In this document: in pieces, positions 1 through 15,100 of the stretch
How positions within the stretch are numbered: the stretch's first letter is position 1
Layout of the letters: every line of letters starts with the position of its first letter
Origin: UMGS75 sp964507405
Lineage (GTDB): Bacteria; Bacillota_I; Bacilli_A; ML615J-28; CAG-313
Direction of reading: 5' to 3'
NCBI GenBank assembly: GCA_964507405.1
Contig: CAZDPJ010000007.1
Coordinates: 1-64,000 of the forward strand
Length of the DNA stretch: 64,000 nucleotides
The notes under the pieces: generated by a model
Told to the model about the DNA's origin: nothing
Databases searched by the model: none
Seen by the model: only the letters and a program-made list of their open reading frames with translations
Translations under genes and position numbers: made by a program

Positions 1-74
1 TACTAGATATTTAACCTTATAATTTTTGTTGCACTTCTAATTACAATTTAGCTAAATCTAACAATTCATTAATA

Positions 75-122
75 AAAAAGACTTTTGAAAAGTGTATAAG
101 CACTCAACGAAAAGTCTTTTTT
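75..122 (-). terminator. Terminator after the giant CvpA-like gene
   Basis: An A-rich/T-rich stem (arm 75-84 pairing with 111-122) encloses a second small stem (agtg/cact) and ends in a T run in both directions. It starts a few bases past the stop codon of the giant gene. It could work bidirectionally. Bases 1-74 hold nothing recognisable. Confidence 0.7.
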
Positions 123-129
123 TATTTTA

Positions 130-3100
130 TTATGCGCCTAATAATCCGCTAAACATAGAAGATGGATTCTTGATTAATGTAATAATATCAACAATCTTAT
201 CATCGTAAGTTGCTTCATCACTTAATGCAGGTAGTGGGTTAAGTGGATCACCACTTGTCTCACAGCCCCATTCTTGATGTAACCATGGATTTAGAGAACT
301 AATTAAACTGTTAGCTTTTTCGTTATCTCTGTATTGAGCAATAATAGTTCCATTATAAATTGAATTACTTGCTGCTAAGATGATAGCTTCAGCTAAAGCT
401 TTATGCATTTGTTCAGCTAGTATTGGTCTTAAGATATCAGAATGATTAATTGATTTTAGAAGTTTTTCTAATTCAGCAACATTATCATTTTCTTCATTTC
501 TTAAGTAACTAGATACATTAATATTAGAATCAAGTAATCCAGCGTCTTTTAATACCTTGAAGCTTTCAGTTAAATCATTAATTTCTTTATCCCAAGCTTC
601 TTTAGTATTTTCAACTGTACCTAATGGACGTACATGGTTAATAGTGAATAATTCACTAATGATACCATCATTACCATCAAGAGCACCAAGATCAAATACT
701 TTACTTAAATTCATTAATTGTAAGATTTGACGGAATCCAACTTTTCTTTCAGTTGCTGTTTCTAATTCTTGAGATGGGAAGTTAGAAGCTGCTGAAGAAA
801 GGTGACCAGGGATATTAACATAAGTATTAATATCAGCGTATGTTGTACCTAAATCCATATAGAAGATACCTTCACTATGAACTAAGTCGAATGCATTAGC
901 ACTTGCAAGTAATACCGCAAGAACAAAGTATTCTTCATCACTCCAGAATGAACTATTATATCCATTTGTAACTTGGTCTTTGAATTCTGCTGAAATCATT
1001 CTACTTAAATTGAATACAGAAGTTGTATTTGAATTCTTAGATACGCCTGTATCAATTGTACTAATTAATACATTTCTCATTACAACTGATTTACTCATAA
1101 CAATGAATGTATCATATAGTTTGTTGTAATCTTTACATTCAACAATACTATCATAACTTATATCACTAATACGAGCAGTTTCAGGATTATCAACATATCC
1201 AGTAATAATATTATTTAAGAATGCACGAATAGCTAATACTTCAGCTTCTTGAGCTGCTTGATCATTATCAGGAAGGTCATTCCAATTTAATGTTGCAGAA
1301 GAACCTTGTAATAAACTATCTTCATTAATAAATTTCTTTAACCATACTTTACGATTATTTTTAACAGATTCGATACCATCTTTACCATTTAAGCCAAAGA
1401 TAATATCATATAGACTTAAGATAGAATTAGCTGTAAGACTTGAAGCATTTAATTGTCCACTAGAACCAATAAGTTCATAGATTTCTAATAATTCTTCAAT
1501 TTCTTTCGCCCACTTATCTGTAGGTAATGTATCAATATCAATTATATCTCTTGCATCAGCAGGAAGGATTGGAACGATATTGTTCTTATAAAGTTCTTTA
1601 AATATTTCACTACCAATGTAAGTCTTAGATGCAGCATCAACATATTCAACAAATTGATCTTGAACAGTTGGGTCATTTAATGCATCTGAACTAATATTAT
1701 CAACATCAAATTGAGGGTTCTTACATAAAGTTGTAAGTGCGTCAAGCATACTTGCAAATTTATCAATTTCATTATCCCAGTCAGTAACAAGATCTAAGTC
1801 AATGTTATCTGTTTCAACAAATGACATCTTCTTAAGAAGTTGTTCCATTAATACTTTTTCATTGCCAGAAGCTAAGTTAGTAGCAAATAATTTCTTAATT
1901 GCTGTACCTAGGTTATCAGCATTATCAAAGTTAATACCTGAGAATATACCCATATTAGCTACAAGACCAGCGATTTCAAGTAATGCCTCGTAATCAGCCA
2001 TAGCCATTGCATCTGTATAATCAGCACTATCAATAGTTTGACGGAATGCATCAACAGCAGGGTTAGTAGAACCAACCTTTTCGAAACCAATTTTCATAAC
2101 AGGTTTAATAATAATACCAAATACTTTAGATGGAATTAATTCTCTACCTGCAACAGAAACATCTGATAAGAATTGTTCTGATTTTAATGAACTAGAGTTT
2201 GTAATGTCAATAGAATTTAAGTCTAAACCATTTAAGAATGCTTCTAAGTAATCTGCTTCTAAGTTATAGTCAATATTAGCATCTTTAAATACTTGTTTAT
2301 CAATGTCAATATTAGCTACCTTTCTTAAAGCAAGACTTACTAATTCGTCTAAGTGTCCATTTGTAACTGGGCTTTCAACTACTTTTCTTACTAACTTCAT
2401 AATAGTATCAGTATCTTTATAGTTAACACTACCAGATAGAACTCCTAAGTCAGCAACATATCCAATAATATCAAAGATATCAGGAAGCGCAACATTAACG
2501 AATTCATCACTAGTCATACCTTCAAACATACTGAATTTACCATAATTTTCAGTTGCAACCATAGTTGAACCATTTACGATATTCATGAATACTTGAGATA
2601 CAAATTGAGAATTTAATGCTTGTTTTAAGACGTTAGTTACGTCTATTTCAAATTGAGGATTATTAACAACATTAAGGTCTAATGCTCTAATTTGTCCACC
2701 ATAATTACTAATTAAAGTTCTTAATTCACGAAGTGTAGCAACCATTGCACTTATTTCGTTTTGAGTACTCATTACTGAGTAATCAACTGGTAATACACCA
2801 TATGAAGCAATATTTCTAGTTAACTTATCAAAATACTTTTGATATTTACCAAGATTAATATTGTTATATACAACAGCGAATACACGACCAGTTAATTCTT
2901 TATTAGTTAAATCAATACCATCATTAGAGAATGCACCCATTTCAAGTAATGCATATAATGCAGCAATGCAATCATCACAAATACTTAAAATCTTTTCATC
3001 AGATACATTATTTAATTTTTCAGAATTTACTAAATTATTCATTCTCGGTAATACATAAGTATTAGCAATCCAAGGAATAAATACTTCTAAAGTAGTTGTT

Positions 3101-6100
3101 GATTCTAATGCAGCAAGAACATTAATAATTGCTTCCATAGTAGGTGTGTCACCTAACATATTGATTCTGAATTTACCTTTATTAGTGCCTTTAAATGCAG
3201 TATAAACGTCATCCATAGCATTAATTAATATTTCAGCATCGTCAGCAATATTTATACCACTAACATCAAGAGCAGAAACATCTAAGCCTAATAGTTTACC
3301 AGCAAGGTTAACTAAGTCTTGTTTCTTCATATCAATAATTCTTAATTGAGCAATATATCTAACAACATCTTCTAAATATGGTACACATTCTCTACCTACA
3401 TGTTCATTTGTAGTAAATTCTTTATAAATTTCTGATTCATATAAACTACGAATAGCTAAAGCAACTAAATGAGTATCATAAGAAACATCATCACTATTAT
3501 AAGCACCTAATTCAAGGTATGTTCTATATGATTCAGGAACAATATTTATTACACCATTATAGATAGGAATAATTATTAAATCTACAAATTCAGATTCATC
3601 AATTAATTCAACAACATTAACAATATGTTCTGCATTAATCTTAACTAATGCATTTCTAACTGCTTTTAAGAATTCCTTCATACCTTCATTTGTATAAACA
3701 TTCTTGTAAGATGCAAGTTCAGGTTTAATTTGTTCATAATGAGTTAATCCATATTCGTTAACAGCAAGTAGAATTTCACTGATAACATCTGCTAAAATAC
3801 CTGCTTCAGTTTCATAATTGATAGAAGTTAAGTCATAACCAGAAACATCAATTGATAAATTAGTTAATAATTGAGTTAAGATTGCGGCATAATGATCTTT
3901 GAATAATTCTAAGCTCATAACATTATCAATCATATCTTTAGCACATTCTGCTGATACGATTTCACCAGATTTATTTACAACATAAGCTAAGATATCACTA
4001 TCAAGTAAGTTGCGAACTAAATCAACAGCTACAGTAGCATCATGTGCATATACAGAAAGTGGTACTTCATAAGGTTTAATAGTCGCAAGAACATTATTAA
4101 GAACAGTTCCACTAGTTAATGAATTGAATCTATCAATTACAGTAGGAACTAAATAAGGAACAATACTTAATTGAGCAATGTATTCAGTTGCATTAACAAC
4201 TTCATTAACATTATTCTTAGCAAAGTCAAGTAAACCAGATAGGCTTATAGTTCTTAACTCACTTAGTGTGCGATATGCAAAGTTAGCATTTAATGCGCCT
4301 GCTACTTCAGCATAAGCAAGACCAATAAGTTCAAAATCATGAGCGATATCAAGGGTTTCATAACTTGCACCATAAGTTCTTAATCCTTCAAATCTAGTGC
4401 TTAAGTAATTGATGTATGCATCAGTACTTAATCTAACAACATTCATTTGACCAACTAATTTTAAGATTTCTGTTATAGTATCGGCTTGATCATAATTGAT
4501 GTTTCCACCAGTCATAACATCGCCAAGACCTAATGTAGAGGCTTTTCTGATGATTTCAGCAACAACAATTAAATCAGCGATTATTTCCTCATTAGTTGCA
4601 TTACGATAATCAACATATTGAGCCCTATTCATATTCTCAAGTCTAGGTAAAACAACAGATGTATAAACTTGTTTTACATTGAACTTAACAAATGTAGATT
4701 GAGCTGCAAGTTCAACGATATCAGCAAGGTCTTTAACTGCTTCTTCATTCTCTAAGAATTGAGAAGTACTGAAGCCTTTAACATAAGATTTTAATTCATT
4801 TAAAGTCTTAACATTTTCAACATTTAGAATTGAGAATACTTCAGTTATAATGTCTTTTAATACTTCAATATCAGCATCAAAGTCTACGCTATCAATATCA
4901 AATGCACCTTCATTTATAGCAATACCTGCTATATGTTTACCATATACAAAGTCTTTTAATAATACTTTAGTTAAAGCATTTAGGTGACCTTTGAATAATT
5001 CAAGACTAGCTGCATCAGTAATTAAAGAGTTAATAGTTGCATCTAAACCATCAAGTACGATTTCTCCACTTACAATTCCGCGAAGATCAAGGTCTTTAAT
5101 AGTTTTTGCAATATTTTCAAATACTGGCATATCTAAACGAATCTTATCTACATTGTAATTATCAAGATCTAATGCATTCCAATATTCAGGAGCATATACC
5201 TTAACAATTGGTAATAAGATAGCTAAAATTACAGGTCCTGTTTCTTCATAAACAGTAGTATCCATATATACTTTTGCCATATCAACTAATTCATTTAGAA
5301 TGTCTTTTTGTAAGAAGTAACGAACACTAATATTTTCTCTATTAATATCAAATCTATTCTTAATAGGGAATCCTGGACGAGTAGTAATACCAGCAAAGAT
5401 ATTGTACATTTCAACAAACTTATCAGCATCACTTGCTAAATCAATATTATTACCATCAATATAACTAATTCCTTTACCAGGATATAGTGAATCAACAGCA
5501 CTAACAAGTTTAGCAATTCTACCAGGTAAATTGAAGTAATTTAAGTTACAAATACTTCTAATAATAATTTCAGCACTAGCAGTATCACTGAACGGAATGT
5601 CAATAGTACCATTCTTAATTTCAGTAACATGTAAATTAGCAACAGTTCTAATAATATCTGCACCAATCAACATATCAGTATAAAGGTCGGTATATTCACT
5701 ATAAATATTATGAATATCAAGGATACCATTATATTTAGCAGGAACATATCTTTCACTTAAGGCAAATACAACCATTTCAAACATATTATCTTCAGCAATA
5801 ATAGTTAAAATATCAGCGATTGCATTTAAGTTAGAATCAGTATTGTTATCAAAACGAATACCTCTATAGTTGTAGTAACGAATTTCATTTAAAGCATATA
5901 AATCATAAGATTTAAGAACTTCAACTAATACTTCTAAGATTTCAATTAAAGTTTGTGCTTCTTGAACACCATTGATTGTGCCTACACTTAAGCAGCCAGT
6001 ATCTATGTCATGTCTTTCAAATAAAGCTCTAACGAAGTTGTTTTCATTACCTTTAACAACATTTAATCCACTTAATTTAGTAATTGCACTGTAAACTAAT

Positions 6101-9100
6101 GGCATTTCATTGTAATCAATTTCAGTACCATTTAAGTATAATCTAACAATGTTAAATCTTACTAAATCACGAACTGCACTAATCATAGTATGAACATCTT
6201 CAACTAATTCTTCATCAGTTGTAGTTTCAAGTACAAATGATAAGTCATATCCACGAGATGCTTTAACTCTATTAATTACTTTTTCAGTAACCATAGGGAT
6301 TAACGTACCTACGATTTGAGAATTAACTGTTGCATCAACAACATCAAGCATATCTTCTAAAATATCTGGTTCTAGATATTCATCAACAAATACTTTATTT
6401 AAAACATCTTTAACTGTATTAATAATATCGTTATATTTAACTAAATCCATATTAACAAGTAATGTATTAATACTATTAACTATGTCTTGTAATAATAGAT
6501 TTTCTCTATCCCAATCGATACCAACAAAATCAGATGCATCAACACGAGCGCTATAAGAAGTTCTTGCAACAACAAAGTTGATTAAAGTTGCTATCCAATT
6601 TTCTCTATCTAATCTATAAGTTTCAAGTAATCCAGCTTCTGTAATTACTTCATTTAATATAGTTACATCAATAACTAATTCATCAGTGTTGCTTAATAGA
6701 ATTTCTAAAGTACCAAAATGAATTAATGATTTAGCGATTGCTATTATATTATCAACATCTGCATGAACATGATCAAGAGTAACTGTACCATTAATGAATT
6801 CAATATCTAAATTATATTCTGAAGCTTTATCGATTGCGAATACTAATAAGTTAGGGAAGATTACATCTACCATATTTAATGAAGTTGCTTCACTTAAAAT
6901 ATCTTCATATAAATCTAAACAGTTATCTGTAAGGATAGTTGCTCTTTCACCAAGAGGACTCATATAAAGACTTACTAATCCTTTAAGTGTTGGATTTCCA
7001 AGTTCACTAATTAATTGAGCTACTACATCTACCATATTTTGTAGAGCAGCGTTATCAGCTTGCCATTCTGCTTCTGTTAATACTTCAAAGTCACTAGTAG
7101 TTACATCAAATCCAAATCTTGGAGTTACACGGTTAAATACTCGTGCTACCCATTCAGCTCTAAATAATGTATAAACATTTAAGTTTTCTAGTTCAGCTAC
7201 GCTAGCTTTAACATATTCCATATTAACATTAGCGATATCATTTGTATCTAAGTATTCAAATAAACCGAACTTAACGATATTCTTAACTATTTCAACTAGT
7301 CCATCAACATCTTCATGTACATGTTCTAGTGTTAAAATGTTAATAAATGTAATATCAATGTTACGATCTGAAGCTTTATCAATTGCGAATACTAATAAGT
7401 TAGGGAAGATTATTTCTAACATATTTAATGAAGTTACTTCACTTAATAAATCAGCATATAAATCTAATAAATCATCAGTAAGTAGAGTTTCTGCTTCAGC
7501 TCTAAAGTTAATGTAATGACTTGCAAATTCTTTTAATGTTGGAGTTCCAAACTCACTAATTAATTGAGCTACTACATCTACCATATTTTGTAGAGCAGCG
7601 TTATCAGCTTGCCATTCTGCTTCTGTTAATACTTCAAAGTCACTAGTAGTTACATCAAATCCAAATCTTGGAGTTACACGGTTAAATACTCGTGCTACCC
7701 ATTCAGCTCTAAATAATGTATAAACATTTAAGTTTTCTAGTTCAGCTACGCTAGCTTTAACATATTCCATATTAACATTAGCGATATCATTTGTATCTAA
7801 GTATTCAAATAAACCGAACTTAACGATATTCTTAACTATTTCAACTAGTCCATCAACATCTTCATGTACATGTTCTAGTGTTAAAATGTTAATAAATGTA
7901 ATATCAATGTTACGATCTGAAGCTTTATCAATTGCGAATACTAATAAGTTAGGGAAGATTATTTCTAACATATTTAATGAAGTTACTTCACTTAATAAAT
8001 CAGCATATAAATCTAATAAATCATCAGTAAGTAGAGTTTCTGCTTCAGCTCTAAAGTTAATGTAATGACTTGCAAATTCTTTTAATGTTGGAGTTCCAAA
8101 CTCACTAATTAATTGAGCTACTACATCTACCATATTTTGTAGAGCAGCGTTATCAGCTTGCCATTCTGCTTCTGTTAATACTTCAAAGTCACTAGTAGTT
8201 ACATCAAATCCAAATCTTGGAGTTACACGGTTAAATACTCGTGCTACCCATTCAGCTCTAAATAATGTATAAACATTTAAGTTTTCAAGTTCAGCAACAA
8301 TATTCTTAACATATTCCATATTAACTACTTCAATATCATTTGTATCTAAATATTCAAATAATCCAAAGTGAACTGCATTCTTGAATATTTCAACAAATCC
8401 ATCAACATCTTCATGAATATGAGCAAGAGTTAAAGTGTCTTCTAAGAATCTAATATCTAATCCACGAGCAGCAGCCTTATCAACAACTACAGATAATAGT
8501 TTAGGATATACTGCTTCAACCATATTAAGTAAAGTAACTTCACTTAATATTTCACCATAAATATCAATTAAATTATCAGTGAAGATTGTATCTCTTTCTG
8601 ATGCAAAATTAACATAAGTACTAATTAATTCTTTTAATGAAGGACTATCAAGTTCTGCAATAATATCATTAACCATCATTACGATATTTTGTAAAGTAAG
8701 ATTATCTTCTTTCCATTCAGTTTCTGTAACTGACGCAAAGTCATTAACAAATACATCAATACCAAATCTTGAAGAAACACGGTTTAATACAAGTGTTGCC
8801 CATTCAGCTCTAAATAATGTATAAAGATTTAAGTTTTCTAGTTCAGCAATGCTATCTTTAACAAATTCCATGTTAACTACTTCAATATCATTTGTATCTA
8901 AGTATTCAAATAATCCAAAGTGAACAGCATTCTTAAATATTTTAACAAGAGCAGGAATATCTTCATATAAATGATGTAAGCCATATACACTCATAAATGT
9001 GATATCAATACCATTTTCAGCCGCAATTTCAATTACTTGAGAAAGTAATTTGCCATATATAGCTTCAAATACATTTAGAGTTGTAACTTCACTTAACATA

Positions 9101-12100
9101 TTAGCATATACATCAATTAATTCATCAGTAAGTAGAACATCTCTTTCTACTGAGAAATTAGAATATAAATCAATTAATTCTTTTAATGATGGACTACCAA
9201 GTTCATCAATAATATCATTAACCATCATTATGATTTCTTGTAAAGTTTGATTATCTTCTAACCAATCTGCATCTGTTAAAGATTCAAAATCAGCATAAGT
9301 AACTTCTACAAATAATTTAGGAGAAACATAGCTTAATACAATTTCAATCCAATTAGATCTAAATAATGTATACATACCAAAGTTTTCAACTTCAGCAACC
9401 ATGTTCTTAACATATTCCATGTTAACTACTTCAATATCTTTAGTATCTACATATTCAAATAATCCAAAGTGAACAGCATTCTTAAATACATTTACTAAAC
9501 TATCTACATCATCATGTACGATATCTAATGTTAATGCATTTATAAATGATATATCAATATTACGTTCAGAAGCAGCATCTATTACAAGAACAAGTAAATT
9601 AGGGAACATTAATTCTACTAAATTTAATGTAGTTGCACTGCGTAATACTTCACCATAAATATCAATTAAGCTATCAGTAAAGATTGTATCTCTTTCATTA
9701 GCATAGTTAGAATAAATATTAATTAATTCTTTTAATGTAGGATTATCAAGTTCAGCAACAATATCGTCAATAAACATTACCATTTGTTGTAAAGTTTGAT
9801 TATCTGCTAACCATTCTTCACTAGTTAATGTATCTAGGTCTTCTGTTGTAACATCAAATCCAAATCTTGGAGTAACACGACTTAAAACAAGTGCTACCCA
9901 ATTTGATCTAAATAATCTATAGATATTTAAATCATCAAGTTCAGCAATAATATTCTTAATATATCTTGCATTAACTTCTTCGATATCGTTAGTATCAATA
10001 TATTCAAATAATCCAAAGAATACAGCATTCTTGAATATTTCAACTAATCCATCAACATCATCATGAACATTTTCAAGAGTTAGTGTTTCGATAAATTCGA
10101 TATCTAAATTATGTTCAGATGCTTTACTAATACCAAATTCAAGTAATTTAGGGAATACTACTTCTAATGTATTTAAAGTAGTAATTTCACTTAATACTCG
10201 GCCATATATATCTATACAAATACTTGTTAATAAAGTATCTCTTTCTAATACAAAGTTAGAATAATAATTAATTAATTCACTTAATGTAGGGCTATATAAT
10301 TCGTTGATTAAATCATCTAAAATCATTACTACATTTTGTAAAGTTAAATTATCTTCTTTCCACTGTGCTTCTGTAACTAATGCAAAGTCACTAGCGAATA
10401 CATCAATTCCAAGTTTAGGTGTAACATAACTTAAACCAAGTGCTACCCATTCAGTTCTAAATAGAGTGAATAAATTGATGTTTTCAAGTAAAGCAACAAT
10501 ATTCTTAACATAAGTTACATTGATTTCTTTAATATCTTTTGTATCTAAGTATTCAAATAATCCGAAGTGAACGGCATTTTTGAATATTTCAACAAGAGCA
10601 GGAATATCTTCATGTAAATGATGTAAGCCATATACACTCATAAATGTGATATCAACACCATTTTCAGCAACAATGTCAATTACATAAGAAAGTAATTTGC
10701 CATATATAGCTTCAAATACATTTAGTGTTGTAGCTTCACTTAACATATTAGCATATACATTAATTAAGCCATCAGTAAGTAGTGTATCTCTTTCTCTTGC
10801 AAGATTAGAATATAAATCAATTAATTCTTTTAATGATGGATTACCAAGTTCAGTAATAACATCATTAACCATCATTACGATTTGTTGTAAAGTTTGATTA
10901 TCTTCTAACCACTCAGCATCTGTTAATGCTTCAAAATCTTCAGCACTAATTTCAATTGCGAAATCAGGTGAAATATAACTTAAAGCAAGGTTAATCCAAT
11001 CTGCTCTAAATAATGTATACATACCTAAGTTTTCAAGTTCAGCAAGGATGTTCTTAACATATTCCATTTTAACTACTTCGATATCATCAGTATCTAAGTA
11101 TTCGAATAATCCAAAGTGAACTAAATTCTTGAATACTTTTACTAAACTATCAACATCATCATGTACGATAGCTAATGTAATTTCATTCATGAATTCAATA
11201 GAAATATCATATTGAGATGCAGCTTCAATTCCAAGAATAACAAGGTTAGGGAATATTAATTCTAATGTATTTAAAGTTGTTAATTCACTTAATACATTAC
11301 CATAAATATCGATACAGTTATCAGTAAGAATTACATCTCTTTCTGATGCGAAATTAGAATAATAATCGATTAATTGTTTTAATGAAGGATTAGATAATTC
11401 ATTAATTAAATCATCTAAAATCATTATAACATCTTGTAAAGATGTATTATCTTCTAGCCATTCTGCTTCAGTTAATGTTTCTAAATCACGAACTGCTAAT
11501 TCAATACCAAGTCCTGGAGTAACATAGCTTAATCCAAGTGCTACCCATTCAGCTCTAAATAATGTGAATAAATTTAAGTTTTCAATTTCAGCAACAATAT
11601 TCTTAATATAAGTTACATCAATTTCTTCAATATCATTTGTTCCTACATATTCAAGTGCACCAAATTGAACTGCATTTTTAACAATAACAACTAGAGAATG
11701 AATATCTTCAACTAATAATTCATGAGTATAAACACCATCAACAAATGAGATATCAACTGTTTCAAGTAATTCAATACCACGAGTTAATAGTTTATCAAAG
11801 ATTGCATTTACAATATTTGTTGAAATTAAGTTAGTTAAGATAGTTTCAATTTCATTAAAGTTTTCTTCAGTATATATATCTTTTGAAATATATTCTTTAT
11901 TTTCTATGAAATTATTAGCATCAGTTAAGCACATAATATCTAATGATTCAACTAATCTACATAATGCTTCAACAGCATTAACAAATGATGCTTTATCACT
12001 AGGTATACCAACAAAGTCTTCTGCACTTACTTCAACTTCTATAGAACTTAATGCCATGCCTAAGCCATATCCAAGCCATTCTGCTCTTAATTCATTATAA

Positions 12101-15100
12101 ACATTTAATTCAGCAATATCTTTTATGATATTTGTTAAATTTTCAGATTTAATTTCCTCAAGTCTAACATCGAAGATTATATCAACAATACCAAATTCAA
12201 CCGCATTTCTTAATATATCAACTAATACTTTAATATCAGAGATTAATTCAGGATTTGTAAATTTACCAAATTCAAGAGCTTCAGTTAAGAATGTTAATTC
12301 TTCAATATTTGCTTGTTGCATTCCATATGTTGCAAATGTTGAAATTGATACTTCAACTATTGCAAGATCTGTTGCCGCATCAAGTGCATCAATGATATAG
12401 TTAAATACATTTTCACTCATATGAGTAGTATTTAAATATTCTTGACAAGCAATAAAGTCTTGAATATCACCATATGTAGTTAATTCTAACTCACGCATTA
12501 ATAAATCTAAAGCATTAACTAATGCAATTAAGTTTTGAATTTCTGAATCAACATCATGTCCGTCAAAGTCTGATACTTCTACTTCATCGCTTATTTCAAG
12601 CATAGCATAAACTTGATTTAAACCAAGAGTAAACCATTCAGGTCTTGCGATATTAAGTAGATTTAACTTATCAACTTCATTTAATGCATCAACTACATAT
12701 TCTAAATTAATTTCTCCAACAGTCTTAGTCTTAATGATATCTGCGACACCAAATTCATGCGCAATTCTTACAATTTCAACTAAAGTAGAAATATCTTCAA
12801 CTAATAAATCATTTGTATAGATACCTTCAATAAATGAAACATCAATATTTCCAAGTAATCCAATACCATAACTTAATAATTTATCATATATTGCATTTAC
12901 AATATTTGTTGAAACTAAGTTAGTTAAAATGTTTTCAACATGATTTAATGGTTCACCAAATACGAAATCATTATAATATGCTTCAGAATCGATGAATTCT
13001 TTCGCATCTGTTATGCACTTAATATCTAGTGATTCAACTAAGCTACATAATTCTTTTACAATTACTTTAAATGCTTCTTCATCACTAGCAATACCTTCGA
13101 AGTCTTCAACACTAACACTAATTTCTAGTGATTCAAGTGCCTTACCTAAACCATAATTTAACCACTCTGCTCTTAACTTACGATATACATTTAAGTTAGC
13201 AACTAGACTTACGATGTTTTCTAAATATTCGGCGTTAATTTCTTCAACTCTAATATCATAAATAATATCTTGAGCACCGAAATTTACAGCATTTCTTAAG
13301 ATTTCAACAACTGCTTTTAAGTCTTGTGTTAATTCTGGTGAAGTAAGAGGGGAAGTTTCTTCATGTGAATAAATACTAATTCTTTCATGTTCTACTCCTC
13401 TTTCTAAGGCTTCTGTTAAGAATTCAAGTTCAGTAACATTTGCTTGTTGTAATCCCCATAAACCAAGTGGAAGTGCTATTGCATTAAGAACTGGTATATT
13501 AGTTACATCTTCTAATACATTGATAATACTATGTAATGTAACTTCGTTGTAATAACTACTATCCATATACATTTGGTCTTCGATCATAACTTTTATATCA
13601 TTAGTTGAAACAATATTTAAATAATCAAATACTTGACCTAAGTCATAAATAACTTTGGCGATTGATGTAAATTGATTGTCCACATAAGCAAGGTTAATTC
13701 CGTCAAGTGATTCAATATCTAATAATTTGAATATTTCATTAATACCAATGATAAGCCATTGTTCTTTAGAGATTTCATATAATTTTAAAGTTTCAAGTTT
13801 TTCAACTGCTTGTGATAATAATTCAGTATTAATCTCTTCTATTTCACCGAAGCAATAATAGTCAAGAGCACCAAATTCAACTAAGTCTCTTAAGATACTA
13901 ATTAATACTAAAACATCATCTTTTAAGTCTTTACCCATATATACTTCATCATCAATTGCATTAACAACAAAATATAAATCAGGTAAATTATCATTACCAA
14001 CTACAAATTGTTCTAAGGCATTTTGAGCAAGTCTAATAATAATTGGGTCGATCATGTTAATACTTGCTACATTTTCAACAATATCTAGAATTAAATATAC
14101 ATTTTCATCACGTAGATATTGAGCTTGATAAGTAATATATGTTTCATTTTGTACAAAGTCAATAACACTTTGGATAGTTGTTAATTCATTATCACTTAAT
14201 AATTTATCAACATTCTTAACAATTTCTCTTAATGTGTTAAAGTCTTCAGCCCATAATTCGTTAGTCATTGAAGCAAATTCATCTAATTCAATTGAATCAT
14301 CAAATAAATTACTGATGAATAATGCCCAATTATTGTAATCATATTTTAATACATTTAAGTTTTCAATTATAGAAATTATTTCAACAACGATATCAAGTTT
14401 TAGTTCGATATCTAGGTCGCCAGATTCAATGTTACTATATATTTCAATAGCATTAAATTCTACTAATAATTCTACGATATCTAGAATTGATAACACGTCA
14501 CTGCTTAGTCCATAACCTGAAACCTCACCGTTAAGAAGAGCAACACGAATAAATTCTAAATCATAATCAGGAATTTGTTTAATTCCAAATAAAGCAATTT
14601 TAGGTAATACTGTTTGTAAAACTTCTATTTCAAATAAAGGTCTTAGTACATCTACTAAAGCATAAGCAGATTCCCTAATATTTCCACGAACAGAAAGTTC
14701 TTCTAAATTAATTGCACTTGCAAAGTCGATAATTTCTTGAATGCTAGCTAATTCTAAGCTTGCAAGAAGAACATCACCATTTCTTAATACTTCGCCAAGT
14801 TTTTCAACAGCATTTTCAATGTTAACATCACCAAAATCAGCAGCTTCAACATTTACATCGAAGTTTAATACATTAGTTAAAATAGTAGTTGATAATGCAA
14901 GTACACCATTAATACGATTAGAAATTAAAGGAGTATATGCTAAAGCTTCGATTGCTGGAAGTAATTTAGCAAGACAAATATCAACAATATCTTGAGTATT
15001 AACATACTCTAATGCACCAAAGTCAAGTAAAGCAACAGCAACATCACCTAAATCAGTGATAAATTCGCCAAGTTCTTTTGATGTTAATTCGCTTAAGTCA

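Noticed and set aside
7004..8286. CRISPR array
   Set aside because: The repeats are 549 bp, directly adjacent, in frame and coding, without spacers. No cas genes are present in the window.
12125..12400. Open frames on the plus strand inside the giant gene (also at 1802, 9050, 16673, 18041, 19199 and elsewhere)
   Set aside because: They are antisense shadows of a strongly biased coding strand: no ribosome sites or promoters, low-complexity Ser/Ile-rich translations, and recurrence at the repeat period.
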